13,113 bases of DNA, taken from the NCBI GenBank assembly GCA_937881145.1, contig CALGFL010000020.1:1-13113 (forward strand). The letters are read 5' to 3'. The notes beneath the pieces were generated by a model. The model worked only from the letters and a program-made list of their open reading frames with translations, had not been told where the DNA came from and did not search any database. The translations under genes and the position numbers were made by a program. This DNA is from an uncultured Bordetella sp. GTDB taxonomy: Bacteria; Pseudomonadota; Gammaproteobacteria; Burkholderiales; Burkholderiaceae_B. Below, piece after piece: positions 12,671 through 13,113 of the stretch; positions within the stretch are counted from its first letter, which is position 1, and the number at the start of each line of letters is the position of its first letter.

Positions 12671-13113
12671 GCGTTTCTTCGCGAAAGAGCTGCGCGATGA
12701 AATGCCGCCGCGCGGCCCGGTAGACATCGCTGTGCAAGCCGTGATCGCGCGCGGCGCTAAAGAGCTGGCGCTGATGCGAGCGCGCTGCGAGAAAAGGCAG
12801 CGGGGGCCCCAGTGTCTGCGTTTGTGCGGATCCGGCGCAAACGCCGGCTGCTTTTTCCAGCATGAGATGCAACCGCTCTTCCCATAGCAGCAGGCTGGCG
12901 AGCTTGGCCAGTTTGCTGCGCGGATGATTATGCGCGGGCAGGATCAGCGCAGGCGCCTCCTTGAGCCAGTCCTTCATCTGCTCGGCCGACAACAGCGGGC
13001 AGACCGCTGCCCCCTGGACGGCATCGGCTTGGAGCACGGCGACGGCTTCGAGCATGTCAGCGCTGTCCACGCCCTCGACCAGAACTATCTTGCCCAGCGT
13101 GTGGCCCAGGCGC
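12660..13113 (-). CDS. C-terminal part of an EAL-domain (c-di-GMP phosphodiesterase-like) protein
   Basis: The gene enters from the right edge and ends with TGA at 12662-12660; 150 codons are visible. Residues just inside the edge (RLGHTLGKIVLVEGVDSADM, then LQADAVQGAAVCPLLSAEQMKDWL) match the end of an EAL domain: the 'VVAEGVE' strand with its catalytic-loop Glu, and the 'xxxVQG' Gln-Gly followed by the final helix. The EAL, NN and DDFG-type motifs lie outside the window, so activity cannot be judged. About 100 residues follow that are not EAL. They are mostly helical, with scattered His and Cys (LPAHNHPRSKLAKLASLLLW, HQRQLFSAARDHGLH, VYRAARRHF); I do not recognise this extension, though a small ligand or metal-binding helical domain is conceivable. 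The gene overlaps SURF1 tail to tail by 11 bp. Confidence 0.68.
   Translation of the reverse strand, partial: RLGHTLGKIVLVEGVDSADMLEAVAVLQADAVQGAAVCPLLSAEQMKDWLKEAPALILPAHNHPRSKLAKLASLLLWEERLHLMLEKAAGVCAGSAQTQTLGPPLPFLAARSHQRQLFSAARDHGLHSDVYRAARRHFIAQLFREETLIS

Noticed and set aside
1..13113. CRISPR arrays, tRNA/rRNA genes, insertion sequences or prophage elements
   Set aside because: I saw no spaced repeats, no cloverleaf or rRNA-like sequence, no transposase and no terminal inverted repeats; the only tandem array is the 36-bp one at 10802-10837.

Overview
The window reads as chromosomal DNA of a high-GC betaproteobacterium. Gene content (TctD/TctE-type two-component pair, NitT/TauT-type ABC transporter, OXA-like class D beta-lactamase with an OXA-114-like layout, stand-alone SURF1) and the strongly GC-ending codons fit the Alcaligenaceae (Bordetella/Achromobacter group). 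This placement is inference; there is no rRNA in the window to confirm it.

Layout. (1) 1-1020, minus strand: two overlapping genes of an ABC importer (ATPase, then a permease cut by the window edge). (2) 1105-3137, plus strand: a divergent, translationally coupled response regulator and histidine kinase of the TctD/TctE type. (3) 3179-8401: the centrepiece. A GntR/FCD regulator (BioR-like, minus strand) faces a tightly overlapping plus-strand operon of a cytochrome P450, bioF, bioA and bioD. The AT-rich gap between them carries an exact match to the published BioR operator consensus TTATMKATAA beside the regulator start (3822-3831), and a one-mismatch copy exactly 100 bp away beside the P450 start (3922-3931). 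(4) 8402-8593: a gap with a possible minus-strand gene remnant. (5) 8594-10707, plus strand: a LysE/RhtB-type exporter, a class D beta-lactamase 4 bp behind it, and a small nitrobindin-like beta-barrel protein. (6) 10846-12670, plus strand: a His-rich cation diffusion facilitator preceded by three perfect 12-bp tandem repeats, then SURF1 with a TTG start. (7) 12660-13113, minus strand: the C-terminal part of an EAL-domain protein, convergent with and overlapping SURF1.

How the genes work together. BioF, BioA and BioD perform three consecutive steps from pimeloyl thioester to dethiobiotin. The P450 is the first gene of the same operon and looks like BioI (CYP107H) of Bacillus, which cleaves fatty acyl-ACP to pimeloyl-ACP. 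The inferred system is a BioR-controlled biotin operon with an oxidative, P450-based source of the pimeloyl chain. No bioB, bioC or bioH is present in the window. The other genes look like independent housekeeping or accessory functions.
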